Positions 26,657-35,032 of a stretch of DNA of 64,000 bases are shown one piece after another. The notes beneath the pieces were generated by a model. The model made no database searches. It was not told the origin of the DNA and saw nothing but the letters and a program-made list of their open reading frames with translations. The stretch's first letter is position 1. The number at the start of each line of letters is the position of its first letter. Source of the stretch: Rhodocytophaga aerolata (GTDB lineage: Bacteria; Bacteroidota; Bacteroidia; Cytophagales; 172606-1). The stretch is from assembly GCF_030503435.1 (NCBI RefSeq), contig NZ_JAUKPO010000015.1, forward strand, positions 62,001 through 126,000, written 5' to 3'. Position numbers and translations under genes: made by a program.

Positions 26657-27442
26657 ATGAGCAACGAAACACTCCCAGGAATAAAACAATTTGATTTAAG
26701 CGGAAAATCTGCCATAGTTACCGGAGGGTCTAAAGGACTGGGCTTCGCTATGGCCGCTGCCCTGGCTTCGGCCGGAGCCAATATTATGCTGGTGAACCGA
26801 AATGCAGCAGAGGGTGAAAGTGCCGCACAGGTCCTTCAACACGATTTTGGTACACAAGTAATCTCCTTTGCGGCAGATATCACCAATATCGGCCAAACCG
26901 AAGCGATGGTAGACAAAGCTATGGATACCTTTGGAAAAATAGACATCCTGATCAACAGTGCTGGCATTAATATTCGGGGGGCCATTGATGAAGTGACACC
27001 GGAAGATTTTAATAAAGTGATGGACGTGAATGTAAATGGCACCTGGCTTTGTTGCAGAGCCGTAACCCCACCTATGAAAAAAAATGGCAGCGGAAAAATC
27101 ATCAATCTGGCCAGTACCCTGGGAGTTGTGGGCCTGGCTAACCGCACCCCCTACACCGCCAGCAAAGGAGCGGTTGTGCAAATGACCAGAGCCCTTGCTT
27201 TGGAACTGGCTCCTTTCAATATCAATGTGAATGCCATTTGTCCTGGTCCTTTTTTAACAGAAATGAATTTGCCGATTGCCCATACCGAAGAAGCGAAGAA
27301 GTTTGTAGTAGGTGCCACGGCAATGGGACGCTGGGCCGAACTCCGGGAGATCCAAGGTGCTGCTATTTTTCTTGCCAGTGATGCTGCCAGCTATATGGTT
27401 GGCTCTTTGCTGATGGTGGATGGCGGCTGGACAGCAAAATAA
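26657..27442 (+). CDS. Short-chain dehydrogenase/reductase, gluconate 5-dehydrogenase-like
   Basis: 261 residues, a classical SDR. The NAD(P)-binding TGGSKGLGFAMA is near residue 22, the NSAG-type motif is INSAGINIRG, and the catalytic Ser-Tyr-Lys is in NLASTLGVVGLANRTPYTASKGAV. The C-terminus GSLLMVDGGWTAK is typical of the KduD/gluconate 5-dehydrogenase branch. It probably interconverts a sugar acid and its keto form in the cytoplasm. It is convergent with the GntP permease gene across a strong bidirectional terminator, consistent with a sugar-acid pathway shared by both. The precise substrate is unknown. Confidence 0.88.
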   Translation: MSNETLPGIKQFDLSGKSAIVTGGSKGLGFAMAAALASAGANIMLVNRNAAEGESAAQVLQHDFGTQVISFAADITNIGQTEAMVDKAMDTFGKIDILINSAGINIRGAIDEVTPEDFNKVMDVNVNGTWLCCRAVTPPMKKNGSGKIINLASTLGVVGLANRTPYTASKGAVVQMTRALALELAPFNINVNAICPGPFLTEMNLPIAHTEEAKKFVVGATAMGRWAELREIQGAAIFLASDAASYMVGSLLMVDGGWTAK

Positions 27443-27458
27443 AGTATGTTTCCTTAAC

Positions 27459-27501
27459 ATACAAAAACCGGCCTGGACTCAATTCAGGCCGGTTTTTGTA
27501 T
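27459..27501. terminator. Bidirectional rho-independent terminator
   Basis: A 17-base-pair perfect stem, ATACAAAAACCGGCCTG (27459-27475) and CAGGCCGGTTTTTGTAT (27485-27501), with a 9-base loop, lies between the convergent SDR and GntP genes. A- and T-runs inside the stem serve both strands. Confidence 0.9.
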
Positions 27502-27516
27502 TTTGGTTGTTGTATC

Positions 27517-28845
27517 TTAGACCAAGTAGGAAAATATGTAGAGTAGAATAAAAGCTGTACAGGCTAATATTAATGTCCCCAGGCTATGTGTCTGGTTTCC
27601 TTGCTTAATATTCATTCCGGAAAGCTGGGTCATGGCCCAGAAAAAACTATCGTTTGCATGTGAAATAGCAATTGCTCCGGCACCAATGGCAAGTACTGTA
27701 AAAACTTTTAAAAGTTCTGTATCCAATCCTAAAGTGGGCATCAGCGGAGAAATAATAGACGCAGTTGTAATTAAGGCTACTGTTGATGAGCCTTGTGCTG
27801 TTTTCAGAGCCAGTGACATTAAAAAAGGCAGTAATAATCCTACGCTTATACTGCTTAAATTAGAACTTACCAGGTCGGCAATTCCAGAGTTCTGAAGCAT
27901 TTTGCCAAAAACACCACCTGCTCCGGTAATTAAAATGACTGGTGCCGCCGCCAGCAATGAATCGCCAATCCATCCGGTAGATGACAACAGCTTTCTATCA
28001 AACTTTTCGGGCAAAGCAAAGGACAGAAAAGTTCCTAACAACAAGGCAATTACCGGGCTTCCCACAAACATTAACACAGCCGATAAGGCATTTTCTCCGA
28101 ACGGATGGGTCGGATAACTGGCTACAGAGGCTAATACAATGAGTAACAATGGAATTATAATTGGCAAGGCAGATTTGCCCAAAGAAGGATATTTTGTTAC
28201 AACTGTGTTTTTTTCTACTTCAGCAAAACGTGGCTCCAGGTGGACTTTACTCACATAATACTTCACAAAAAAGAAGCATGGAATTAATGATAACAAGCTG
28301 ACGATTATCCCCCAGAAAATAACCATTCCCAGGTCGGCTCCTAAGATACCTGCTGCAGCTATTGGCCCTGGGGTGGGCGGCACCAACGAATGGCTGGCGG
28401 AAACCCCAAGAGTTAAGGCCACTGTTGTAGCAGCATAGGGCAGTTTCCCTTTAAAAGACAACGATTTGTTAATGGGGTTCATCATGATAAAGGCACTGTC
28501 GCCAAATACGGGAATTGATAAGATCCATCCGGTTATCATCATGGCCAGCATCACAGATTTTTCTCCGATAACCGAAAGGACTTTCTGCGCTATTACAAAG
28601 GCGCCACCTGTCTTTTCAAGAAATGTACCGATCATTACGCCTAACAGAATAACCAGTCCTATTTTACCTAACACCCCGCCAAAGCCCTCTTCCACAGACT
28701 GGAGAATGAGTTTGGGAGGCATGCCAGCAAGTAAACCGTAAAGAATAGCTCCTACAAAAAGTGCCAAAAACGGGTGAATATCAAATTTAATAATGGCAAG
28801 AATAATCAGGGCAAGGGCAAACAGAATGGTCAGCAGGAGAAGCAT
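27517..28845 (-). CDS. GntP-family gluconate/sugar-acid permease
   Basis: 442 residues, about 12 membrane segments. Recognisable GntP features are FDIHPFLALFVGAILYGLLAGM near the N-terminus, PVFGDSAFIMMNPINKSL, SHSLVPPTPGPIAAAGIL and HANDSFFWAMTQLSGM near the end. The family imports gluconate, ketogluconate or related hydroxy acids with protons. Length matches E. coli GntP members (about 440). With two SDRs, an AraD1-like enzyme and a TIM-barrel isomerase nearby, a hexonate or pentonate is the most likely substrate. It is transcribed alone on the minus strand. Confidence 0.92.
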   Translation of the reverse strand: MLLLLTILFALALIILAIIKFDIHPFLALFVGAILYGLLAGMPPKLILQSVEEGFGGVLGKIGLVILLGVMIGTFLEKTGGAFVIAQKVLSVIGEKSVMLAMMITGWILSIPVFGDSAFIMMNPINKSLSFKGKLPYAATTVALTLGVSASHSLVPPTPGPIAAAGILGADLGMVIFWGIIVSLLSLIPCFFFVKYYVSKVHLEPRFAEVEKNTVVTKYPSLGKSALPIIIPLLLIVLASVASYPTHPFGENALSAVLMFVGSPVIALLLGTFLSFALPEKFDRKLLSSTGWIGDSLLAAAPVILITGAGGVFGKMLQNSGIADLVSSNLSSISVGLLLPFLMSLALKTAQGSSTVALITTASIISPLMPTLGLDTELLKVFTVLAIGAGAIAISHANDSFFWAMTQLSGMNIKQGNQTHSLGTLILACTAFILLYIFSYLV

Positions 28846-29075
28846 GCTTTGTAAGGGGAGTTTATTGTGATAGAAAAATATTACTATTTACATAATCATT
28901 TGGACTTTGTAAGATATAGGTTTAGCTACGGAATTACAAATGATCTACCCCAATAATATTTTTACAGTGAAAGGTACCTACTATAAAGTGCAGCATAGGC
29001 TGGTACATTATTCCAGTACCCTAATAGAACTCATTGTTTAACAGGCTGGAATGGTTACATTTTACATATAAAGAG

Positions 29076-30041
29076 TTACTGTACAACTGACAATGTATTA
29101 CGTAAAGGTTTTCCAAAACCATCGGCCTCAATTTCAAATACATCTCCTGGCTGTGTTTTAATGTTATCTCCAAAACTCAGAACAGACGTGCCAAAAAAAT
29201 GTACATGCACATCTCCTGGCTGACGGAACAGGGTATACTTAAAATGATGATATTCCAGGTTTGCCAGGTTATGACTCATATTGGCTTCCCCGGTTAAAAA
29301 TTCCTTTTCCCATAGTACTTTTTTATCCCGGATTATGCGGCTTTTGCCTGTAATGTGGCTGGGCAAGTCTCCCAGGAGCAATTCCGGTCCGTAAGAACAT
29401 GGCCTGAGCTTGGAATGGGCCAGGTATAAATAATTCATTCGTTCCGTCTGGTGGTCGGAAAACTCATTCCCTAATGCAAAGCCCACCCGTACCGGATTTC
29501 CGGATTTATCAATTATATACAGGCCCACTATTTCTGGCTCCTCTCCCCCATCCAAAGCAAATGGCGGAGAAACCAACGCTTTGCCTGGTGCTACCGCCAT
29601 TAAGCCATTTCCCTTATAAAACCACTCCGGCTGTGAAGCAGGCACGCCGTCTTTCATTTTACCATTTTCCTTGCCCATCTGGAACATCTTCATCGAATCG
29701 GTAAGTTCCTGGGCAGGAAGTGCATTCAGCTTTTCATGCATGGCATTTCTGGAAGCAGCGCTTCCCAGATGTGTAAGCCCGGTTCCGGTTATCCAGGTAT
29801 GATAGGGGTCTGGGTGATCAAAAGGCAATTGTACTTTTCCCTCTGCAAGGAGCTGGTCATATTTTTCATAATGGCCGGATACTAACTGCTGAATGGTTTC
29901 CTCTACCGGCAACTCTCTGCTAATAAGGTCTTCGAACAGCTGATAGGTAGAGTTAATTCCTCGAAGCACCTGTATTATGTCGTTTTCCACGATTCCTACA
30001 CGGCTTTCGTTCCGTTCATTCAAAAACTGTATGATTCTCAT
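29076..30041 (-). CDS. AraD1/GguC-type FAH-superfamily protein
   Basis: 321 residues. It starts MRIIQFLNERNESRVGIVEND and contains TWITGTGLTHLGSAASRNAM, then EPEIVGLYIIDKSGNPVRVGFALGNEFSDH and a C-terminal LSFGDNIKTQPGDVFEIEADGFGKPLRN. This order is that of AraD1/GguC proteins in the fumarylacetoacetate-hydrolase superfamily, of which some dehydrate 2-keto-3-deoxy-L-arabonate. The glutamates and Asp that would bind the divalent metal are in GGEEPEIVG. It is a cytoplasmic sugar-acid enzyme and fits the cluster with the GntP permease 231 bases away on the same strand. Whether it is a dehydratase or hydrolase here is open. Confidence 0.85.
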   Translation of the reverse strand: MRIIQFLNERNESRVGIVENDIIQVLRGINSTYQLFEDLISRELPVEETIQQLVSGHYEKYDQLLAEGKVQLPFDHPDPYHTWITGTGLTHLGSAASRNAMHEKLNALPAQELTDSMKMFQMGKENGKMKDGVPASQPEWFYKGNGLMAVAPGKALVSPPFALDGGEEPEIVGLYIIDKSGNPVRVGFALGNEFSDHQTERMNYLYLAHSKLRPCSYGPELLLGDLPSHITGKSRIIRDKKVLWEKEFLTGEANMSHNLANLEYHHFKYTLFRQPGDVHVHFFGTSVLSFGDNIKTQPGDVFEIEADGFGKPLRNTLSVVQ

Positions 30042-30268
30042 AAATTTCTCTGGCGTTAAACTACTCTCTTATTTATAAATCTATGTATGTTCTATAAAAT
30101 CAGGCTGCCAAGTTATACCTAAAGAGACCCAGAGGTCAGCTTATAAGAATACGTTGGCCTAATTTCCTTTCATGGATTTGTACTTGGCAACATAAGGGTA
30201 TAAATTTATTCGATTAAAATATAACTATAGTCGTATTTTTTTTAACTTTCTCGCGTTAACTTTTTCTC

Positions 30269-30982
30269 ATGAAACCTATCGTCCAAATCTCCCTTGATCT
30301 TACCAACATTGATGAAGCCCTGGAAACTGCCGCATTGGCCATGCGGGCCGGCGTAGACTGGCTGGAGGCAGGTACACCGCTCATACTGGCTGAAGGCTTA
30401 CATGGCGTACGCAAACTGCGGGAAGCTTTTCCCGGGGTGCCTATTGTAGCAGATCTGAAAACCATGGATGGCGGCTACCTGGAAGTAGAGATGATGGCTA
30501 AAGCAGGGGCTACGCATGTGGTGGTTATGGCCAGGGCGCATGAAGAAACCATAAAATGTGTGGTACAGGCCGGCCGTGATTTTGGTGTACATGTGATGGG
30601 CGATAATATGGTTTGCCCGGATATGGTGGCTGGAGCAAAATGGCTGGAAGACCTAGGCTGCGACTATGTTATTCACCATATTGGCTACGATGAACGCCGG
30701 GGGATTGCTGCCCAGGGTAAACGGATGCCAAGTCCTTTAGATCAGTTGCGGGAGGTTGTGAAGGCGGTGAATATTCCTGTGCAGGCGGTGGGTGGACTTT
30801 CGCTGGAACAAGCCATCCGTTGCCCGGAATATGGTGCGCCGCTGGTTGTACTAGGGGCTCCGCTAACCATAGATGCAGATTCATTTAAAACGGCCAAAGG
30901 AGACCTGGAAAGCTCGCTGCGCCTGATCTGCGAAAGAATACATGCCTATGGAGATGTCCTGGTAGGGAAAAAAAACACTTAG
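30269..30982 (+). CDS. HPS/KGPDC-like OMP-decarboxylase-superfamily enzyme
   Basis: 237 residues, one TIM barrel. Residues E33, D62, K64, D67 and H136 fall at the same numbers I recall for E. coli 3-keto-L-gulonate-6-phosphate decarboxylase (D62-x-K64-x-x-D67 in VADLKTMDGG). At positions that separate the two activities it looks more like 3-hexulose-6-phosphate synthase: D112 instead of Glu, HHIGYDE around 136-142 with no Arg139, and Val instead of Thr before the GG of QAVGGL. It may add formaldehyde to, or decarboxylate, a sugar phosphate. No hexulose-phosphate isomerase or sugar kinase is close by, so its substrate is unassigned. It starts the plus-strand cluster running to 34640. Confidence 0.75.
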   Translation: MKPIVQISLDLTNIDEALETAALAMRAGVDWLEAGTPLILAEGLHGVRKLREAFPGVPIVADLKTMDGGYLEVEMMAKAGATHVVVMARAHEETIKCVVQAGRDFGVHVMGDNMVCPDMVAGAKWLEDLGCDYVIHHIGYDERRGIAAQGKRMPSPLDQLREVVKAVNIPVQAVGGLSLEQAIRCPEYGAPLVVLGAPLTIDADSFKTAKGDLESSLRLICERIHAYGDVLVGKKNT

Positions 30983-30985
30983 AAC

Positions 30986-31018
30986 ACACCTGTTACGTTT
31001 TCAAAACCTAACAGGTGT
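30986..31018. repeat. Dispersed intergenic palindrome, copy 2
   Basis: A 33-base inverted repeat with arms ACACCTGTTACGTTTT and AAAACCTAACAGGTGT (one mismatch, one central base). It begins 4 bases after the stop of the HPS/KGPDC-like gene, so it may also act as a hairpin ending or protecting that transcript. Compare copies at 5253 and 35033. Confidence 0.6.
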
Positions 31019-31120
31019 ATACCTTAAAGTATATTTCTATAATGGATGTGCAATAGCTTCATCCCTTTCAAATTTTCTAATCTTTACATTTCCATATTTC
31101 CACACTTTCAAATTCTTCGT

Positions 31121-32146
31121 ATGAAATCCCTTGCTGTTGTAAATTATGCCCCGGAAAAAGGCTCCGTTGAAATACGCGAAATAGAAAAACCCACCATTGG
31201 GGACGATGATGTATTGCTAGAAGTGGCCAATGTAGGTGTCTGCGGAAGCGACCTTCACCAGTGGACTTCCGATCACAGCTGGCCTGTAAATTACCCGGTA
31301 GTATTGGGCCACGAGTTTGGCGGCTATGTGGCTGAAGTAGGCAGCCGGGTTTCCTGCTGGAAAGAAGGTGACCGGGTGGTAAGTGAAACTGCTGCGGTTA
31401 TAGACCCAGACAACCCCATGTGCCGCCGGGGGCTGTATAATCTGGACCCTACCCGCAAAGGATTTGGCTATGGTGTAAATGGAGCCATGACTAAATATGT
31501 ACGGGTTCCGGCCCGTTGTCTGCATTATGTACCGGAAGGTTTGCCCTTTGAACAAGCTTGTCTCACAGAACCTTGCAGCGTAGCATATAATGCTGTCGTT
31601 GAAAACTCACGCATCAAACCAGGCGACCGCGTCATTGTGTTAGGCCCTGGGACTATTGGTATTTTATGTGCAGCTGTTGCCCGGCTGTGTGGGGCAGAAG
31701 TAGCCTTGGTAGGGCTGGAAGGAGATAAACAACGGCTGGAAATTGCCCGTCAGTATGGCTGTGAAGGTATTGTGGGAGATGCTACTGAATGGGCCCTCAA
31801 ACGGGATGGCCTGGGTGCCGACTGTGTGATAGATGCTGCTGGCGTAAGCATTACCCTAAAAACAGCATTGCAATTGGTCCGCCCGAGTGGACATATCACC
31901 AAGGTAGGCTGGGGACCTCAACCCCTTAACTTTTCTATTGACCCACTGGTGCAAAAAAATGTAACCTTGCAAGGAAGTTTCAGCCATAACTGGCCGGTAT
32001 GGGAACGGGTACTGGCCTTGCTTGCCAGCGGACAACTGAATGTAAAACCCATCATTGGTGGGGTGTGGCCGGTTACTGAGTGGCATGAAGCCTTTGAAAA
32101 AATGCATAAAGGCGACGTAGTAAAGAGTGTTCTTAAACCAGTATAA
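31121..32146 (+). CDS. Zinc-dependent alcohol dehydrogenase (MDR family)
   Basis: 341 residues from the ATG at 31121; the longer frame to 31046 adds an unrelated leader. Medium-chain dehydrogenase with catalytic zinc ligands C41 (GVCGSDLHQW) and H64-E65 (GHEFGG), and a Rossmann motif VLGPGTIGI. The lobe that usually carries four structural-zinc cysteines has only one (MCRRGLYNLDP), so structural zinc is probably absent. It would oxidise a secondary alcohol of a sugar acid or polyol with NAD(P). The following SDR starts 3 bases after its stop, so the two are translationally linked and likely catalyse linked steps. Confidence 0.87.
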   Translation: MKSLAVVNYAPEKGSVEIREIEKPTIGDDDVLLEVANVGVCGSDLHQWTSDHSWPVNYPVVLGHEFGGYVAEVGSRVSCWKEGDRVVSETAAVIDPDNPMCRRGLYNLDPTRKGFGYGVNGAMTKYVRVPARCLHYVPEGLPFEQACLTEPCSVAYNAVVENSRIKPGDRVIVLGPGTIGILCAAVARLCGAEVALVGLEGDKQRLEIARQYGCEGIVGDATEWALKRDGLGADCVIDAAGVSITLKTALQLVRPSGHITKVGWGPQPLNFSIDPLVQKNVTLQGSFSHNWPVWERVLALLASGQLNVKPIIGGVWPVTEWHEAFEKMHKGDVVKSVLKPV

Positions 32147-32149
32147 TTC

Positions 32150-32953
32150 ATGCGGCTGGAAAACAAAGTAGTAATTATTACCGGAAGTTGCACCGGAATT
32201 GGCAAAGCCATAGCCGAACGGTGTGTGGACGAAGGTGCCAAAGTGTTGATACATGGCCTGGAGCATGACCAGGGAGTAGCACTGGCTGCGAGGCTTGGAG
32301 AAGAAAATGCTGCGTTACATATAGAAGATATAACCCTTCCCGGAGCACCAGAACGACTGGTCGAAAAAGCAAAAAATACCTTTGGGCACCTGGATGCTAT
32401 CGTCAATAATGCAGCGATGGTAACTTCTTCCAATATCCACAGCACAGATCTTGCGTTTTTTCGGCGTATCCTGGAAGTGAATACACTGGCTCCTTTTGCC
32501 TTAATTAAAGCTGCCTTACCCTATCTGCGGGAAAGACATGGCTGTGTGCTTAATATTGGCTCGGTGAATGCCTGGAGTGGCGAACCAAATCTATTTGCCT
32601 ACAGTGTATCTAAAGGCGCTTTAATGACCCTCACCCGTAATCTGGGGGATACACTTCACCGGGAAGACGGGGTGCGGGTTAATCAGATCAACCCGGGTTG
32701 GGTGCTCACCGAAAAAGAAATAGACCGTAAACGGGCCCATGGCCTGGCCGACGACTGGTATAAAGCCCTTCCCAATGTATTTGCGCCGGCAGGCCGCATC
32801 TTATGGCCGGCAGAAATTGCCGCTGCAGCCATCTACTGGCTTGCCGATGAAAGTGGCCCCATTAGCGGTCAGGTGGTAGATTTGGAGCAACACCCCTTTA
32901 TTGGCCGTAATCCCCCGAAAGACACCAGTACTATTGCTCAATCTGGCAAATAA
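32150..32953 (+). CDS. Short-chain dehydrogenase/reductase
   Basis: 267 residues. Cofactor motif TGSCTGIGKAIA near residue 11, VNNAAMVTSS in the NNAG position, and catalytic Ser/Tyr/Lys in LNIGSVNAWSGEPNLFAYSVSKGAL. The C-terminus is longer and lacks the common VDGG end (it reads GQVVDLEQHPFIGRNPP). It starts 3 bases after the zinc dehydrogenase stop and must be co-transcribed. A two-step oxidation/reduction (an epimerising pair) of a sugar acid would explain adjacent MDR and SDR enzymes. The substrate is not known. Confidence 0.87.
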   Translation: MRLENKVVIITGSCTGIGKAIAERCVDEGAKVLIHGLEHDQGVALAARLGEENAALHIEDITLPGAPERLVEKAKNTFGHLDAIVNNAAMVTSSNIHSTDLAFFRRILEVNTLAPFALIKAALPYLRERHGCVLNIGSVNAWSGEPNLFAYSVSKGALMTLTRNLGDTLHREDGVRVNQINPGWVLTEKEIDRKRAHGLADDWYKALPNVFAPAGRILWPAEIAAAAIYWLADESGPISGQVVDLEQHPFIGRNPPKDTSTIAQSGK

Positions 32954-32987
32954 TTAAAATGTCCTTCTTTTAACCTAACCTAAGCGA

Positions 32988-33625
32988 ATGAAATACCTGC
33001 TAATTGTTGCTTTCCTATGGAATATACCATTAATTGACTTGCTAGCACAAGAGTATACTACTCCACTGCAAACAGAGCTCTTGCAAATACTGGAAACAGA
33101 TCAGAAATACCGCATGCGGATGGATAGTGTCAGCAAAGCTTATGGATTTAAGTCTAATCAAATGAAAGAGCTTTGGCAGGTTATGCGTAAACAGGACAGC
33201 ATCAACCTGATAAAAGTAAAAGCTATTGTAACGGAACACGGGTGGATGGGACCAGACAAAATAGGTTCCAGACCTTATATGGCTCTGTTTTTAGTGATTC
33301 AACATTCCGATCAACAAACAAAAGAAGAATTTCTCCCCATGATACGGGTGGCTGCAAAAAGAGGCGATGCGCTGGCGAGTGATCTTGCTCTGCTGGAAGA
33401 CCGGGTAGCCTTAGGACAAGGAAGAAAACAGCTTTATGGAAGCCAGATTGGACAGGATGAAAAATCCGGTAAAATGTATGTGCTCCGCTAGAAGATCCGG
33501 ATAACGTGGATAAACGCAGACAATCAGTTGGCTTACCTCCTATGGCTGAGTATGTACACTATTTTGGAATTACTTGGAATCTGGAGGAATACAAAAAACA
33601 ACAAGCATCAGACAAAACCCAGTGA
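32988..33625 (+). pseudogene. Secreted DUF6624 protein, frameshifted near its 3' end
   Basis: The intact frame from 32988 encodes 167 residues and stops at 33489-33491. It has a signal peptide (cleaved after LLAQ) and DUF6624 landmarks: VTEHGWMGPDKIGSRPYMALFLVIQHSD, LLEDRVALGQGRKQLYGSQIG and MYVL. Reading on in the -1 frame from 33485 gives P-L-EDPDNVDKRR, GLPPMAEYVHYFGI and an end at 33623-33625, which is the expected family C-terminus (about 45 residues). One missing base in the CTCCG run at 33483-33487 explains both frames. This is either a real inactivating mutation or a base-call error. Function of DUF6624 is unknown. The gene sits inside the sugar-acid cluster. Confidence 0.8.
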
Positions 33626-33752
33626 CCAGTCCTAATCCGTGCTTACAAGATTTAACTTTTTTAAATTTAAAAAGCACTTTTTTTGCATGTAGCATCTTAC
33701 AACTACTTCATTTCCAAATTATCAAATTTTCATATTTCCAAATTCTTATTCT

Positions 33753-34640
33753 ATGCCCAAATTAGCTGCCTTTCCCAAAGCTTTTATGCAAGCCCTCTGC
33801 AAGGATGGCACCATGCGAGTATCAGAGTGGATACAACTGGCTTCAAAATTAGATATTGACGGCCTGGAATGGTATGCCGGTTTTCTGGAAATGGCTGATG
33901 AAGCTAATTGGACCCGTTTTCGGCAAGAAGTAGAAAATTACGGCAAAGTAATTCCAATGATGTGCTGCTCTCCCGATTTTACTCATCCGGATCAAGCCTT
34001 CCGCAACAAAGAAATAGCCAAACAGAAACGCTGGATTGATATGACTCATGCCTTGGGCGGCTCCTATTGCCGGGTCCTCTCCGGGCAGCGGCGGCCGGAA
34101 TTAACGATAGAGGAAGGCATTAAGCTGGCAGCTGATTGTATAAATGCTTGTTTGCCTTATGCCCAAGAGCGGGGAATTATCCTTATAATAGAAAACCATT
34201 ACAAAGATGATTTCTGGGAATATCCGGAATTTGCCCAGAAAATGGATGTATTCTGTAAACTGGTAGATCAAATTCATCATCCTAACTTTGGCGTGAACTA
34301 TGACCCGAGTAATACTTATATCGCCGGAGAAGATCCTTTGGACCTATTATACAAAGTATCCGGCCGGGTAGTCACCATGCATGCCAGCGACCGCTACCTG
34401 ATTGAAGGAACCATTGAAGATCTGCGGCGGGAAGAAGGTGGCTCAACTGGCTATGTAAAACGCTTACGTCATGGAGAAATCGGCAAAGGCTTAAATAACT
34501 ATGATGCTATTTTTACTGAACTTAAACGGGTAAATTTTAACGGGTGGATCAGCATTGAAGATGGTGTAGAGGGCATGGATCAACTGGAACGAAGTGTAGG
34601 ATTTCTCAGAAATAAAATGGCTCACTACTGGCCAGACTAA
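33753..34640 (+). CDS. Hydroxypyruvate-isomerase-like TIM-barrel enzyme
   Basis: 295 residues, no signal peptide. A xylose-isomerase-like TIM barrel with probable metal ligands in IIENHYKDDF, NYDPSNTYI, TMHASDR and SIEDGVEG. The family includes hydroxypyruvate isomerase, 2-oxo-tetronate isomerase and 3-oxo-isoapionate decarboxylase; sequence alone does not choose. It differs from the exported relative at 25463 in being cytoplasmic. As the last enzyme of the plus-strand cluster (HPS-like, MDR, SDR, broken DUF6624, this), it may isomerise or decarboxylate a short keto sugar acid. A hairpin follows 21 bases after its stop. Confidence 0.83.
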   Translation: MPKLAAFPKAFMQALCKDGTMRVSEWIQLASKLDIDGLEWYAGFLEMADEANWTRFRQEVENYGKVIPMMCCSPDFTHPDQAFRNKEIAKQKRWIDMTHALGGSYCRVLSGQRRPELTIEEGIKLAADCINACLPYAQERGIILIIENHYKDDFWEYPEFAQKMDVFCKLVDQIHHPNFGVNYDPSNTYIAGEDPLDLLYKVSGRVVTMHASDRYLIEGTIEDLRREEGGSTGYVKRLRHGEIGKGLNNYDAIFTELKRVNFNGWISIEDGVEGMDQLERSVGFLRNKMAHYWPD

Positions 34641-34660
34641 TGTCTGGCTTAAACCACATC

Positions 34661-34694
34661 TAGCCATACGTGTTAGTTGGCTTACGTATGGCTA
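34661..34694. terminator. Hairpin between convergent genes
   Basis: TAGCCATACGT (34661-34671) and ACGTATGGCTA (34684-34694) form an 11-base-pair stem with a 12-base loop. It lies between the TIM-barrel gene and the convergent small gene, whose stop codon (34682-34684) is just inside the hairpin. There is no strong T-run, so termination strength is uncertain. Confidence 0.55.
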
Positions 34695-34972
34695 AATGGG
34701 TATACTTTAAAAATATCGTTATGGAAGATGATTATCCCCTCGACGAGGGGATAATCATCCGGAAGTACCTGGGCTTCAAAACCATATTCCTCTAATAAAC
34801 TTACGATTTTCTGCGGTTGAACCGGTTCATCCATGGCCTGAACACGCAGGATCTTATCACAATCTTCCAGGTCAAAATTGGCCGTATAGGAAGCAAAATT
34901 ATTATGTATCTGATCTATAAGCCAGCTAGCTTCCAGATTGTGGGTTACATTGGTTTTAAAAACTTCTACCAT
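34682..34972 (-). CDS. Small conserved protein with HMA-like ferredoxin fold (putative)
   Basis: 96 residues. It begins MVEVFKTNVTHNLEASWLIDQIHNNF and continues with ANFDLEDCDKILRVQA and KIVSLLEEYGFEAQVLPDDYP. The pattern strand-helix-strand-strand-helix is that of heavy-metal-associated-like domains common in Bacteroidota, but the CxxC metal motif is absent, so metal binding is not supported. Only a single Cys (in EDCD) is present. A 33-base perfect palindrome lies within its 3' coding part. It stands alone on the minus strand. Function unknown. Confidence 0.7.
   Translation of the reverse strand: MVEVFKTNVTHNLEASWLIDQIHNNFASYTANFDLEDCDKILRVQAMDEPVQPQKIVSLLEEYGFEAQVLPDDYPLVEGIIIFHNDIFKVYPFSHT
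34727..34759. repeat. Perfect 33-base palindrome inside a coding region
   Basis: GATGATTATCCCCTCG (34727-34742), one central base (34743), then its exact reverse complement to 34759. It encodes D-D-Y-P-L-V-E-G-I-I-I in the small minus-strand protein. A perfect 16-base-pair stem within a gene is unusual; it may act as an RNA hairpin near the 3' end of the message or as a protein-binding site. Confidence 0.85.
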
Positions 34973-35032
34973 TAGTTGGTTTGTTAAGTATTGCGGTTTG
35001 TTTTCAAGAATAGATAAGCTGCTTTTACCAAA

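Noticed and set aside
26696-27181. 161-residue minus-strand frame over the SDR gene
   Set aside because: SDR motifs on the plus strand are unequivocal.
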